In this document: positions 46,501 to 56,181 of the stretch, piece by piece
Layout of the letters: each line of letters begins with the position of its first letter
Numbering within the stretch: the stretch's first letter is position 1
Assembly (NCBI GenBank): GCA_947561395.2
Contig: OX387190.1
Location: forward strand, 26,592,858 to 26,656,857
DNA from: Buxus sempervirens
Taxonomy: Eukaryota; Streptophyta; Magnoliopsida; Buxales; Buxaceae
DNA: 64,000 nt
Direction: 5' to 3'
The notes under the pieces: generated by a model
Database searches by the model: none
Told to the model about the DNA's origin: nothing
Seen by the model: only the letters and a program-made list of their open reading frames with translations
Position numbers and translations under genes: made by a program

Positions 46501-48534
46501 CATTTAACATTTGGAAGGATTTAATGAAGAGCAGGGGCTTGTACAAAGGAGATGAAAACACAGATTTGGCATACCAGTTCACTTCCATAATATTGAACAA
46601 TATTCGGATGTGAAAGCTGACTTAGCATCTTTATTTCCTGTTCACATAGAAGTGAAAAATGTTACCGATCCGTCAGCAAAAGTAGATTAATACTTATAAA
46701 TGGAGTTACTAATGCACCAAATTCAATAGTGCAAAAACCAAATGCAAATATAAATAAAATGGGAAATATGTAGGATTCCCAGTATAAGAGGAAATACCTG
46801 GTTCAGTTGCTTAAGACACTCGTTTGAGCTCTTATCATCGGCAATGACCTTGACTTCCTTTATCGCGCACATTTGTCCACTTTCACTGTTAAAATAGAAG
46901 ATACAACATTAGCATGGAGCAATGACGAACTTACAAACTTTCTTTCTTGTTTTAGTCAAGGACTTTCTTCTTTCTGATCTTGGAATATCAGTTTTGTTAG
47001 TACAAAACCTCAAAAAAGAAAATCAAGGAAATAAAGAATAATAAGAGTAATCAAAGACAAAATCACCTGTTAAATCCAACATAAACCTGCCCAAATGTAC
47101 CCCTTCCCAAAAGCTTTCCCTTTCTCCATTTTGGTTGATAACACTGTGAGTTTTCATTCAATCCAGTATTTTTTTGGGTCTGCAAGTTGGTAGTTCTAGT
47201 TGGGGAAACCGGAGGCAGGGGCAGTGGGTGACTTGGACTCCTCTGACCTTCATTTTTTCCTGTCGGTGACTCCATAAACGTTCCACACAAACGTGGATGT
47301 GTCGGTGATGTGGGTGTAGTGAATGCTCTGGATCCTCGTTCCAGGCTTCTTGATCTTGGGTCGACTTTGGACTCTCCATGTATTCTGAAAAATGCCATAT
47401 TACATGTGTTTCTATTAGGGCAACCATAACCAAATAATCTCTTTCTAGAAAAACGTTCTAAATTTCTACCTCCTCAGAATTTCAAAAAGGTCAGAAGCCA
47501 TTATTTCATTCTCTAATTTTAATGAAAATTCCAGCACATGCTACAAATCTATGACTATGATTAAAGCAGTAAAAGAGAACTATAAGAACTGAAATAACAA
47601 ATTTCAGTGAACACAAACTTTTGTTAATAAAATGAAAGACATGGCTCCTAATTCTCTACTGACTTTTCTCCCTCAAAACACCATCAGTTCTATGGTTGAA
47701 GCTCCATTTTGCTATTTAATCTTCATCCAACATATATAATCCTCAATAGAAATCATAGAAAAATTCAGATAAAGAGAAAAATGAAGGGTTACAAGAGCCA
47801 CAGATATCAACCTGCATATAGAAAATTTTATGGAAATACAAAAGAGTGCGAGAGAGCACAGACAAAATACAAACACAAAATTGAAAGAGAATCGAAGTCC
47901 TCAGTCATTAAGTCCCATATAAATTGTAAATCTCCCCCATCAGGATCAACCCATCTATAAACTAGAATCAATTGCTAAAAAAAATCCAAAATCCTAAAAC
48001 CAAATCAATAGAAGCAACCAAAAGTTCAATCTCTAAATTTCACTCTAAATTTCAACAGAAACCCACAAATCCAAAATTGCAACTCGGAGAAGAGGAAGGT
48101 GACACACACCTGTAAACAGGAGACAAGCCCTGATCGGGAGGAATTTCATCCGAAGACTCAAATGAGCTAGCACTCGAAACCGAGAACGACCCAGACCCCA
48201 ATAAAACCCCATGATCAACACCCACAGATAAGGCCGACGAGATCGATGGTCGAGGCAGAGGATGACCCCTCTTCTCTCTATCTGAGTAAAAACCCGCGAA
48301 TCCCGAAGACCCAGATAACTCACTACCAAAGCAGGGAAAATCCAAGCTACTCCTAGGCGAATTACGCGGCGTAAGCTTCAGCGAGACTTCTTCCAAGCTC
48401 TTGGGCTTCTCCCTGTCGTCCTTCCTCTTATCGTTCTTTGTTGAAGCTCTGTTACAGTTTTGGTAGACTTGTTGTTCGTCCTGGTGCGGTGGTTTGTTCC
48501 TGCAGGACTTGCTTCTTCTCCAGAAAAACGGCAT
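43531..48534 (-). CDS. MAPKKK3: MAPKKK3-type protein kinase, 11 exons
   Basis: A MEKK/YODA-family MAP kinase kinase kinase. It phosphorylates MAP2Ks in cytoplasmic cascades for immunity and development. Exons by GT/AG sites with consistent phase: 48534-48110, 47384-47067, 46885-46798, 46637-46575, 46238-46078, 45972-45897, 45632-45573, 45492-45385, 45286-45050, 43913-43882 (uncertain), 43795-43531. The total is about 611 codons, against about 609 in Arabidopsis MAPKKK3. ATG 48534 ([12 protein letters not shown]) is the first in frame. The N-terminal ~220 residues are Ser/Pro-rich and regulatory (KKGHPLPRP-like, [11 protein letters not shown]). Kinase motifs: GRGTFGQV loop, CAIKEV Lys, [10 protein letters not shown] catalytic loop, [26 protein letters not shown]. 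The conserved tail is [14 protein letters not shown]. All motifs are intact. A transposon lies 286 bp upstream of the ATG, and exons 1-4 lie in segmental duplication copy B. Confidence 0.9.
45702..45734 (+). other. G-rich, G-quadruplex-capable tract in an intron
   Basis: On the plus strand, four or more runs of G3+ with 1-4-base loops follow a (GT)n tract. They lie in the MAPKKK3 intron between the DFG exon and the activation-segment exon. The kinase pre-mRNA carries the C-rich strand, so a quadruplex would form on the DNA or on antisense RNA. Confidence 0.6.
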
Positions 48535-48811
48535 TTTAGAAGAATTAAGCAGAGAAATTCTCGGAAGAAGTAGAGACAGGTATACAGAGAGATCCAAGTT
48601 GGGTCTCGAATACGATATTTCGAATTATGTGTATTTGTAGGAGACAGACAAACCTTGAAGATACGACGAAGAAGAAGAAGAAGAGAGCGAGAATGAGAGC
48701 AAGCCAAAGTAGCTGACAGCTCAGCCAATCGAGCCGGCGTTCGGTGGTTGGACCAACCGTGGTGCTGACATGGATAACAGATTAAAAAGGCTTTGATTAC
48801 TCCATGACATA
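48535..48811 (-). promoter_or_regulatory. MAPKKK3 5' UTR and remaining promoter
   Basis: Upstream of the ATG the minus strand has a CT-rich leader with (CTT)n (48661-48690), typical of plant 5' UTRs. A possible donor follows it (TTCAAG|GTTTGT near 48653). Only about 280 bp remain between the start codon and the foldback transposon, so distal promoter elements have been displaced by 5 kb. Confidence 0.4.
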
Positions 48812-50769
48812 TTTTGATAAGGGAAAATTAATTTTTAGTGGTCCTTTATTAATAAATTTAAGATTCAGTCACATAAGTTTGCACTTATACGTTTCAGATC
48901 ACCTTTATCAAACTATTTAAGATTCAGTAATCTTTTACTATTCCAACCTCCTTTCTTCCGATAATGCCCTTTTCTTCTTTAAATAAATTTAAAATTAAAT
49001 AAACAGGTTTCCAAGATTGCCCTTCTTACGTTTGAAAATGTGTATATTTCCAAAAGTACCCTTTATCCCAACTTTCTTATTTTTTGTCTTTATTTCTTTT
49101 TAAAAAATAATAAAAAAAGAAAAGGAGGAGAGATAAGGTTTCAACAAAATGACTTGTACAAATATTGTATCTTGACTTATACAGTTATAAGAGAACTAGT
49201 ACCATTTAACCAACATATATATATAATATGTTTATAAAGAGGCTTGTACATATTTAACAAATGACATGTACAATTTTATGTACCGACTTGTACGGTTCAA
49301 TTAAATGATTTGTATCTTCTACCAATTGACTTGTACAATAATACATACTAACTTGTATGACTAAATAGGCTTATACCTCCATATCAAATGACTTATACAA
49401 TACAATGTACTGACTTGTACCTTTATAGGAATATCAAGATCACTCAGTTACATGAGTTGTACCTTCTATCAATTAACTTGTACAACAATATACATTAACT
49501 TGTACGATTATATAGACTTGTTAAATGACTTGTACAATGTTAAGAACTGACTTGTACATTTATAGGAGAACCTGTACAATTAAATTAAATGACTTGTACA
49601 TTCTACTAATTGACTTGTACAACAGTATATACTAACTTGTATAACTAAATAGAAGTACTTCTATATCAAATGACTTGTAGAGTACAATGTACTGACTTAT
49701 ACCTTTATAGGGATACATGTACCACTCAATCAAATGACTTGTATCTTCTATCAATTGACTTGTACAACAATATACACTAACTTATACGATTATATAGACT
49801 TATATCATCTCTATTAAATGACTTGTACAATGTTAAGTATTGACTTGTACATTTATAGGAGGACCTGTATAACTTAAGCAAATGACTTGTACAACTATAT
49901 ATACTAACTTTTGTATGATTAAATAGACTTTTACCTCTCTATCAAATGACTTGTACAATATAATTTTCTGACTTGTATCGTTATAGGGGTACCTGTACCA
50001 CTCAATTACATGACTTGTGCCTTCTATCAATTGACTTGTACAACAATATACACTAACTTATACGATTATATAGACTTATATTTCTCTATTAATTGACTTG
50101 TATAATGTTAAGTATGACTTGTAAATTTATAGGAGGATCTGCATAACTCAATCAAATGACTTGTACATTCTATGATGGACTTATACAATAATATATATTA
50201 ACTTGTATGACTAAATAAACTTATACCTCTTTACCAAATAACTTGTCCAATACAATATTTTGACTTGTACCTTTATAGGGGCACCTGTAGCACTCAATCA
50301 AATGACCTGTACATTTTACTAATTGACTTATACAACAATATACACTAATTTGTATGATTATATAGACTTATACCCCTATATTAAATGACTTATACAATGT
50401 TAAGTACTGACTTGTACATTTATAGGAGGACCTATACAACTCAAGCAAATGACTTGTACATTTTACCGTTTGACTTGTACAGCAATATATACTAACTTGT
50501 ATGACTAAATAGACTTTTACCTCTCTATTAAGTCAAACTGTAGAATGTACAAGTCATTTGCTTGAGTTGTATAGGTCCTCCCATAAATGTACAAGTCAGT
50601 ACTTAACATTAAAGCCGGCAAAAAACGAACCGACCCGACGAGTCAACCCGATTATAAATGGGTTGGGTTGACCCGTTTATTAATTGGGTTGGGTGCGGTT
50701 GAGGTTTTCTTAACCCGTCCGTAATCGGGTTAACCCGATTATAACCCGTCCACCTGACGGGTTACCCGA

Positions 50770-51107
50770 TTAAGCTGCTGTTACACCATCCCTGATTCCA
50801 GATGGAGATGGAGCTCCTGGTGCCGTCGGAGTAGGACCACCCGCAAGAGGAGCCTGAGGAGAAACAGCAGAGTTCGGTGAAGGAGATGATGCCGGTGGAG
50901 TCACAATCGGAGCAAGAGCCACTACCGATGGCTTCGTGACCGGGGAAGGTGCCAAAGCCGACGGAGGAGAGGCCTTCGGTGGTGATGCCGTGGGAGGCTG
51001 AGTTGGTGCAGCAGCTGCAGCTCGTGGTGCTGCTCCGGTGCCTGTGCCAAAGCCGATCCGATCACCAAAGCGAAGATCATTAGAACAATAGCATTTGAAA
51101 GAGCCAT
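50770..51107 (-). pseudogene. arabinogalactan-protein gene fragment, captured
   Basis: ATG 51107 opens a signal peptide (MALSNAIVLMIFALVIGSAL, then AQAP) typical of classical AGPs, the Hyp-rich cell-surface proteoglycans. The Pro/Ala/Ser/Thr-rich body continues in another frame (PPTASPPKASPPSALAPSP, then TPPASSPSPNSAVSPQAP), so one base has been lost right after the signal peptide. The frame ends with SPSGIRDGVTAA at a stop at 50770, where the hAT subterminal repeats begin. The usual C-terminal hydrophobic GPI-anchor signal is missing. Sequence to the right (51108-51290) looks like captured 5' UTR and promoter, including CT repeats. It is a non-functional fragment inside the hAT-like element. 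Confidence 0.75.
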
Positions 51108-51409
51108 CTTCTACCTCTCTCTCTCTTTCTTCTAGAAATCGATAGAGAAAGAGACGAGATTCGCAGATATCGATTTGAGGAACAAAACAAGAAATAGATT
51201 ATATAAGAAGGAAAGAGAGCGACGAGTAAGTAAGTTGGATCAAAAGCCTTTGAAAGTATTCTAAATTCTAAAAACGCAATCCTCATCATTGCTGTTACAA
51301 AAAGATCAAAGCTGCTTGGGGGTAAGGCTTCGTTACAGGTACGATTTCAGATTCTTGGGGGTAAGGCTTCGTTACAGGTACGGTTTTCGTGACTTTAAAC
51401 GTCCTTTTC

Positions 51410-51765
51410 CTCAACTTCGTGGCGATGCACCATCAGCGGTAGAGACGTCGTCGTCTTCCAACACAAGTTCCGCCATTCAATCAAATTGTCTCAGCTCCGA
51501 GAACGGCTCGCCTTGATTTGCAGAAGTCATCATGTAAGCATAATCAAACTCCTAGGCGTTTCGATCTCCGGAGGCAATATCTACCTCGTCTACGAATACG
51601 TTAACGGTGCTAACCTCCATGATTGCCTCTGAAACCCTAAAAACCCTAATTTCACAGTTCTATCTACCTAGATTTCACGAATGCAAATCGCAACCGACCT
51701 CCACACGGACTGCCTCCGAAACCCTAAAAACCCTAATGCAGATCGTAACCGACCTCTGTGAGTCC
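51410..51765 (+). pseudogene. LysM-type receptor-kinase fragment, captured
   Basis: A plus-strand frame reads SWRCTISGRDVVVFQ, LALICRSHHVSIIKLLGVSI and NIYLVYEYVNGANLHDCL. A TGA follows, then NPKNPNFTVL and ISRMQIATDL. This resembles the N-lobe of a plant LysM-domain receptor-like kinase (LYK type); the exact member is uncertain. Two stops interrupt the frame, and the CLxNPKNPN segment is duplicated about 100 bp further on. A 38-bp tandem repeat ('cttgggggtaaggcttcgtt') precedes it at 51317-51390. Neither the extracellular LysM part nor the C-lobe is present. It is oriented opposite to the AGP fragment. Confidence 0.6.
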
Positions 51766-54730
51766 TTGACAACTGGTTTTTGGCTTTTTGCAAAAAAAAT
51801 AAATAATAAAAAAATAATCGGGTTGGCGGGTTGAACCGATTAGTGGCGGGTTGGGTTCGGTTTGGGGGTTTTCCAACCCGCCACTAATCGGGTTCAACCC
51901 GACCCAACCCGATTAATCATCAACCCGATTATGACCCGCCCGAACCCGACCCAACCCGACCCGTTGCCAGCTCTACTTAACATTGTACAAGCCATTTAAT
52001 AGAGGGAATATAAGTCTATATAATCATACAAATTAGTGTATATTATTGTACAAGTCAATTAGTAGAATGTATAAGTCATTTGATTGAGTGCTACAGGTAC
52101 CCCTATAAAGGTACAAGTCAGAATATTGTATTGTACAAGTTATTTGATAAAGAGATATAAGTTTATTTAGTCATACAAGTTAGTATATATTGTTGTATAA
52201 GTCCATCATAGAATATACAAGTCATTTAATTGAGTTGTGCAGGTCCTCCTATAAATATACAAGTCATACTTAATATTGTACAAGTCAATTAATAGAGAAA
52301 TATAAGTCTATATAATCATATAAGTTAGTGTATATTGTTGTACAAGTCAATTGATAGAAGGCACAAGTCATGTAATTGAGTGATACAGGTACCCTTATAA
52401 AGGTACGAGTCAGAAAATTGTATTGTACAAGTCATTTAATAGAGAGGTAAAAGTTTATTTAGTCATACAAGTTAATATATATTGTTGTACAAGTCAATCG
52501 GTAGAATGTACAAGTCATTTGCTTAAGTTATACATGTCCTCCTATAAATGTACAAGTCAGTACTTAACATTGTACAAGTCATTTAATAAATGTGATATAA
52601 GTCTATATAATCATATAAGTTAGTGTATATTGTTATACAAGTCAATGAATAAAAGGTACAAGTCATTTGATTGAGTAGTACAGGTATCCCTATAAAGGTA
52701 CAAGTCAATACATTGTACTGTACAAGTCATTTGATAGAGAGGTAAAAGTCTACTTAGTCATACAAGTTAGTATATATTGTTGTACAAGCCAATCGATAGA
52801 ATGTACAAGTCATTTGCTTAAGTTATACAGGTCCTCCTATAAATGTATAAGTCAGTACTTAACATTGTGCAAGTCATTTAATAGATGTGATATAAGTTTA
52901 TATAATCGTATAAGTTAATGTATATTGTTATACAAGTCAATTGATAGAATGTATAAGTCATTTGATTGAGTGGTACAGGTATCCTTATAAAGGTACAAGT
53001 CAGTACATTGTACTCTACAAGTCATTTGATATAAATGTACTTCTATTTAGTCATACAAGTTAGTATATACTGTTGTACAAGTCAATTGGTAGAATGTACA
53101 AGTCATTTAATTTAGTTGTACAGGTTCTCTTATAAATGTACAAGTCAATTCTTAGCATTGTACAAGTCATTTAACAAGTCTATATAATCGTACAAGTTAA
53201 TTGATAGAAGGTACAAGTCATGTAACTGAGTGATCTAGATACTCCTATAAAGGTACAAGTCAGTACATTATTGTATAAGTCATTTGATATGGAGGTATAA
53301 GCCTATTTCGTCATACAAGTTAGTATGTATTATTGTACAAGTCAATTGATAGAAGGTACAAGTCATTTGATTGAACCGTACAAGTCGGTACATAAAATTG
53401 TACAAGTCATTTGTTAAAGATGTACAAGCCTCTTTATAAACACATATTATATATATATATATTGATTAAGTGGTACTAGTTCTCTTATAACTGTATAAGT
53501 CATGATACAATATTGTATAAGTCATTTTGTTGAGACCTTATCTCTCCTCCTTTTCTTTCTTTATTATTTTTTGAAAAGAAATAAAGACAAAAAATAAGAA
53601 AGTTGGGATAAAGGGCACTTTTGGAAATATACACATTTTCAAACGTAAGAAGGGCAATCTTGGAAACCTGTTTATTTAATTTTAAATTTATTTAAAGAAG
53701 AAAAGGGCATTATCGGAAGAAAGGAGGCTGGAATAGTAAAAGACCACTGAATCTTAAATAGTTTGATAAAGGTGATCGGGAGAGGGATAGGGCGAACTTA
53801 GGGGACTGAATCTTAAATATTTTAATAAAGGACCACTAAAAATTAATTTTCCCTTTTGATAAACAGCACACCAAAAGCCAAAAAAAAAAAATAATAATCC
53901 CAGTAAGCCTGAACCAACCCAACCCTATAGTTGACTTTTGAGAGATGTGTTCAAGATAAAGTTTTTTTTTTTGGTAATATGTCTTCAGGATAAAGTTGAT
54001 GCACCCCAAAGCTCAGCATAAATTCTTAATTATTACCCTTTCTTTTTCCTAAATAAATTATTAGTGAATGACAGTTTATATAATGGCTTATAAGTTCAAG
54101 CCAATTAAATCTATATTGTCCTGACCCCGAACTGGTTAGGTTCCATCTGAAAGTTGGGAGAAAAGAAGTAGTGTGTTTGGGTTGGATTTCAATTTCTCTC
54201 TAAGCTGTACTTCACATTTCCTGCTATGGGTTTTAAATATGGTGTCTAAAGCTATAGAAGAAGAGAGCTAAGGTGATGTTGGGCATAGAGATGGCAATAG
54301 ATTATATATGCCAAAAAGCTATTGGGAATGTAAACCCCATTCCATCTTAATAAAACCCTAAAAAATGACAATTCAAATTTGCTTTAATGGGAATAATGTA
54401 ATGGGACTTATTTGGTTAAACCAGCCAAATGACATCAATAAAAGGATTTAAAGATTCTTTTTGCCTAAACTAAAATAGTGGATGGCACCTACGACTAAGT
54501 TTTTAATTGGGATAGATATCGAAGTCAACATGAAAAAGGGGAGGGATTATTTAGGTAGGATATCTAAGTTTAATTAGGATATATAAGTTAATATAAAAAA
54601 AAGAAGGGGAAATGGCTCTTAAGGCAGCAAATATCAGTTTATTTCGGATATAGAAGTTAATATGTAGAAAGGATAGAGCACTTTTAGCAACAAATGTCAC
54701 TCAAATCTGCCCAGTTCACATTTATAATAA

Positions 54731-54920
54731 CTAGGGGGCTGCACGCACTACGCACGTAAAAAAACGTGGGCACACTTAGATAAACAATCCGAGGTAATTA
54801 CAATATGTTTAAAATAGTTGGATATTATTTTGTTTGAGGAGGGCAATGTTTAGAAAAAGAAAAAGGGGGCCAGAATCTGGAGGAAATATTCCCCTTTCTT
54901 TTCTTTATTAATATTATAGA
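54731..54920 (-). mobile_element. 190-bp non-autonomous Helitron
   Basis: On the minus strand it starts TCTATAATATTAATAAAG and ends GTGCAGCCCCCTAG, inserted between A and T. A weak G:U-containing hairpin precedes CTAG. The duplicated segment in copy A (around 41804/41805) is uninterrupted there: joining the flanks gives a 25-base match with only three differences. That empty site defines both ends exactly. No coding capacity. Confidence 0.8.
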
Positions 54921-55606
54921 TATAAATAATGCATCTTAAAAGCTAGATTGTTATTTTTTATTTTTATTTTGTTTTTTGCATTCACACTCTCAAATATTAT
55001 TCATTCCATTAATTCAAATGTTCAAACAAAATTCAAATGCTTCTAAAAAGAAGAAAGCATTAGTTTGTTTTAAATTACCTTCTAAGGAAATTACCTTCTT
55101 AAATTACGCACGTTTATGCTTTCATATGGATTGCAGAAGGAATACGACAACTACAGTGTAGTCTAGATGCAATGATCTGTCAACTTGAATGAAGATTAGG
55201 GCTTAATTTGCTTATTGACTGAACAATGAAGTTTTGAAGAAGTCATGTTCTTGGCTTTAACATTTGAGATGCAGTCAACTACTGTATTAACTGTTATTAT
55301 ATTGGTGAAGTCAAGAAACTGTTATTCTTTATGGGAATTAAACTGAAGGATCAGAGAAGTTTTTCCACAGTGGACAAACAATCACTATTAGCTGGAATCA
55401 GAACAAAAATGGAAATAATATTTTAATTATTATGTCAATAAAACAAATTATATCAAAACCCATAAAAAAAATTTTTAAAAAAAATAATGGGTTGTATAAT
55501 ATTCTTTTTGAATAATCATAAGCTAGTTCCCACTATAAAGAAAATATGATCAACAATAATGGTTATCCACTTATCTGAGAATCTTTGACTCTCTGAGAAT
55601 AATCAT

Positions 55607-55610
<4 letters not shown>

Positions 55611-55672
<62 letters not shown>

Positions 55673-55680
55673 GTTCTCTT

Positions 55681-55737
<57 letters not shown>
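55611..55737. repeat. long CT microsatellite
   Basis: (CT)n of about 58 bp and about 49 bp are separated by 'tccgttctcttctctt'. Another (CT)n lies at 56343-56370. In copy A the matching place has the poly(C)/(CT)n tract. Confidence 0.85.
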
Positions 55738-55740
<3 letters not shown>

Positions 55741-56181
55741 AATCTTTGACTGCATGCTTTCCGGATGATATATATTATCCATTGCAGCCGCCATTGTAGT
55801 CATATGAAGAGAGCTGGTTTCAATAAACGTCTTGAAGATATATTCTATAGACTTCTTAATATTTATGATTAATAAATTCTAATGATCTTTAGAAGAAAAT
55901 GCACAGACAGAACAATTATTTCCCTTCTCAGCTTTAATGGTGGTCAGATAGTATAGGGATAATACATGTTTTTGATACAAGGACTTGATGTTTTCTTCTC
56001 CATCTTTAAAAGAGAGAAGCTTCTAAAAAATCAAACCTAAAACAGTTCTATAAGTTGATTTCCTTATTAAAATTTATTTTAAAACTTAAGCTTCTAAAAG
56101 GGATAAATTGGATGTTTAGACAACCTTTGATTCAATAAATTATTTAGATTTTTCTAGTTTTAACATAAATTGTAACAATTC

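Larger units (their letters stand above)
50610..51975. mobile_element. hAT-like element carrying two gene fragments
   Basis: A 1,366-bp insertion in the foldback element's right arm. Ends are TAAAGCCGGCAA and the complement of TAGAGCTGGCAA (10 of 12 matches). The 8-bp duplication cttaacat (50602-50609 and 51976-51983) is perfect; with one more matching base on each side, 9-10 bp cannot be excluded. Subterminal regions are rich in CAACCCG/CGGGTTG words, as in several plant hAT families. The interior holds an AGP gene fragment (minus, 50770-51107) and a receptor-kinase fragment (plus, 51410-51765). No transposase is present. Confidence 0.7.
48821..53853. mobile_element. foldback Mutator-like element (5.03 kb)
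   Basis: The ends are inverted copies starting GGGAAAATTAATTTTTAGTG. They are flanked by a perfect 9-bp duplication TTTTGATAA (48812-48820 and 53854-53862), the size made by Mutator-like transposases. The arms are very long: left arm 48821 to about 50475, right arm from about 50530 to 53853, so the element would fold into a ~1.7-kb hairpin. After about 350 bp of unique sequence each arm consists of dozens of imperfect 25-30-bp units around GACTTGTAC (inverted GTACAAGTC on the right). The right arm is split by a hAT-like element (50610-51975). No transposase is present. It lies 286 bp upstream of the MAPKKK3 start codon. Confidence 0.85.
46335..56181. repeat. segmental duplication, copy B
   Basis: Directly repeated with 38540-42941. 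It holds MAPKKK3 exons 1-4 and their upstream region. It has since gained the foldback Mutator-like element (48821-53853), a ~35-bp duplication near 53965-53998 and a Helitron (54731-54920). Subtracting the two large insertions leaves about 4.6 kb against 4.4 kb in copy A. Confidence 0.85.

Noticed and set aside
48535-48597. Extending the MAPKKK3 start upstream to 48597
   Set aside because: The extension begins with TTG, not ATG, and encodes no conserved sequence. The ATG at 48534 is the first in-frame and matches the family's short basic N-terminus.
48900-53500. Regularly spaced repeats resembling a CRISPR array
   Set aside because: Units are degenerate, vary in length, invert at the centre and sit in a plant transposon with a 9-bp target duplication.
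55603-55803. Arg/Glu repeat protein frame on the minus strand
   Set aside because: It is just the translation of a CT microsatellite.
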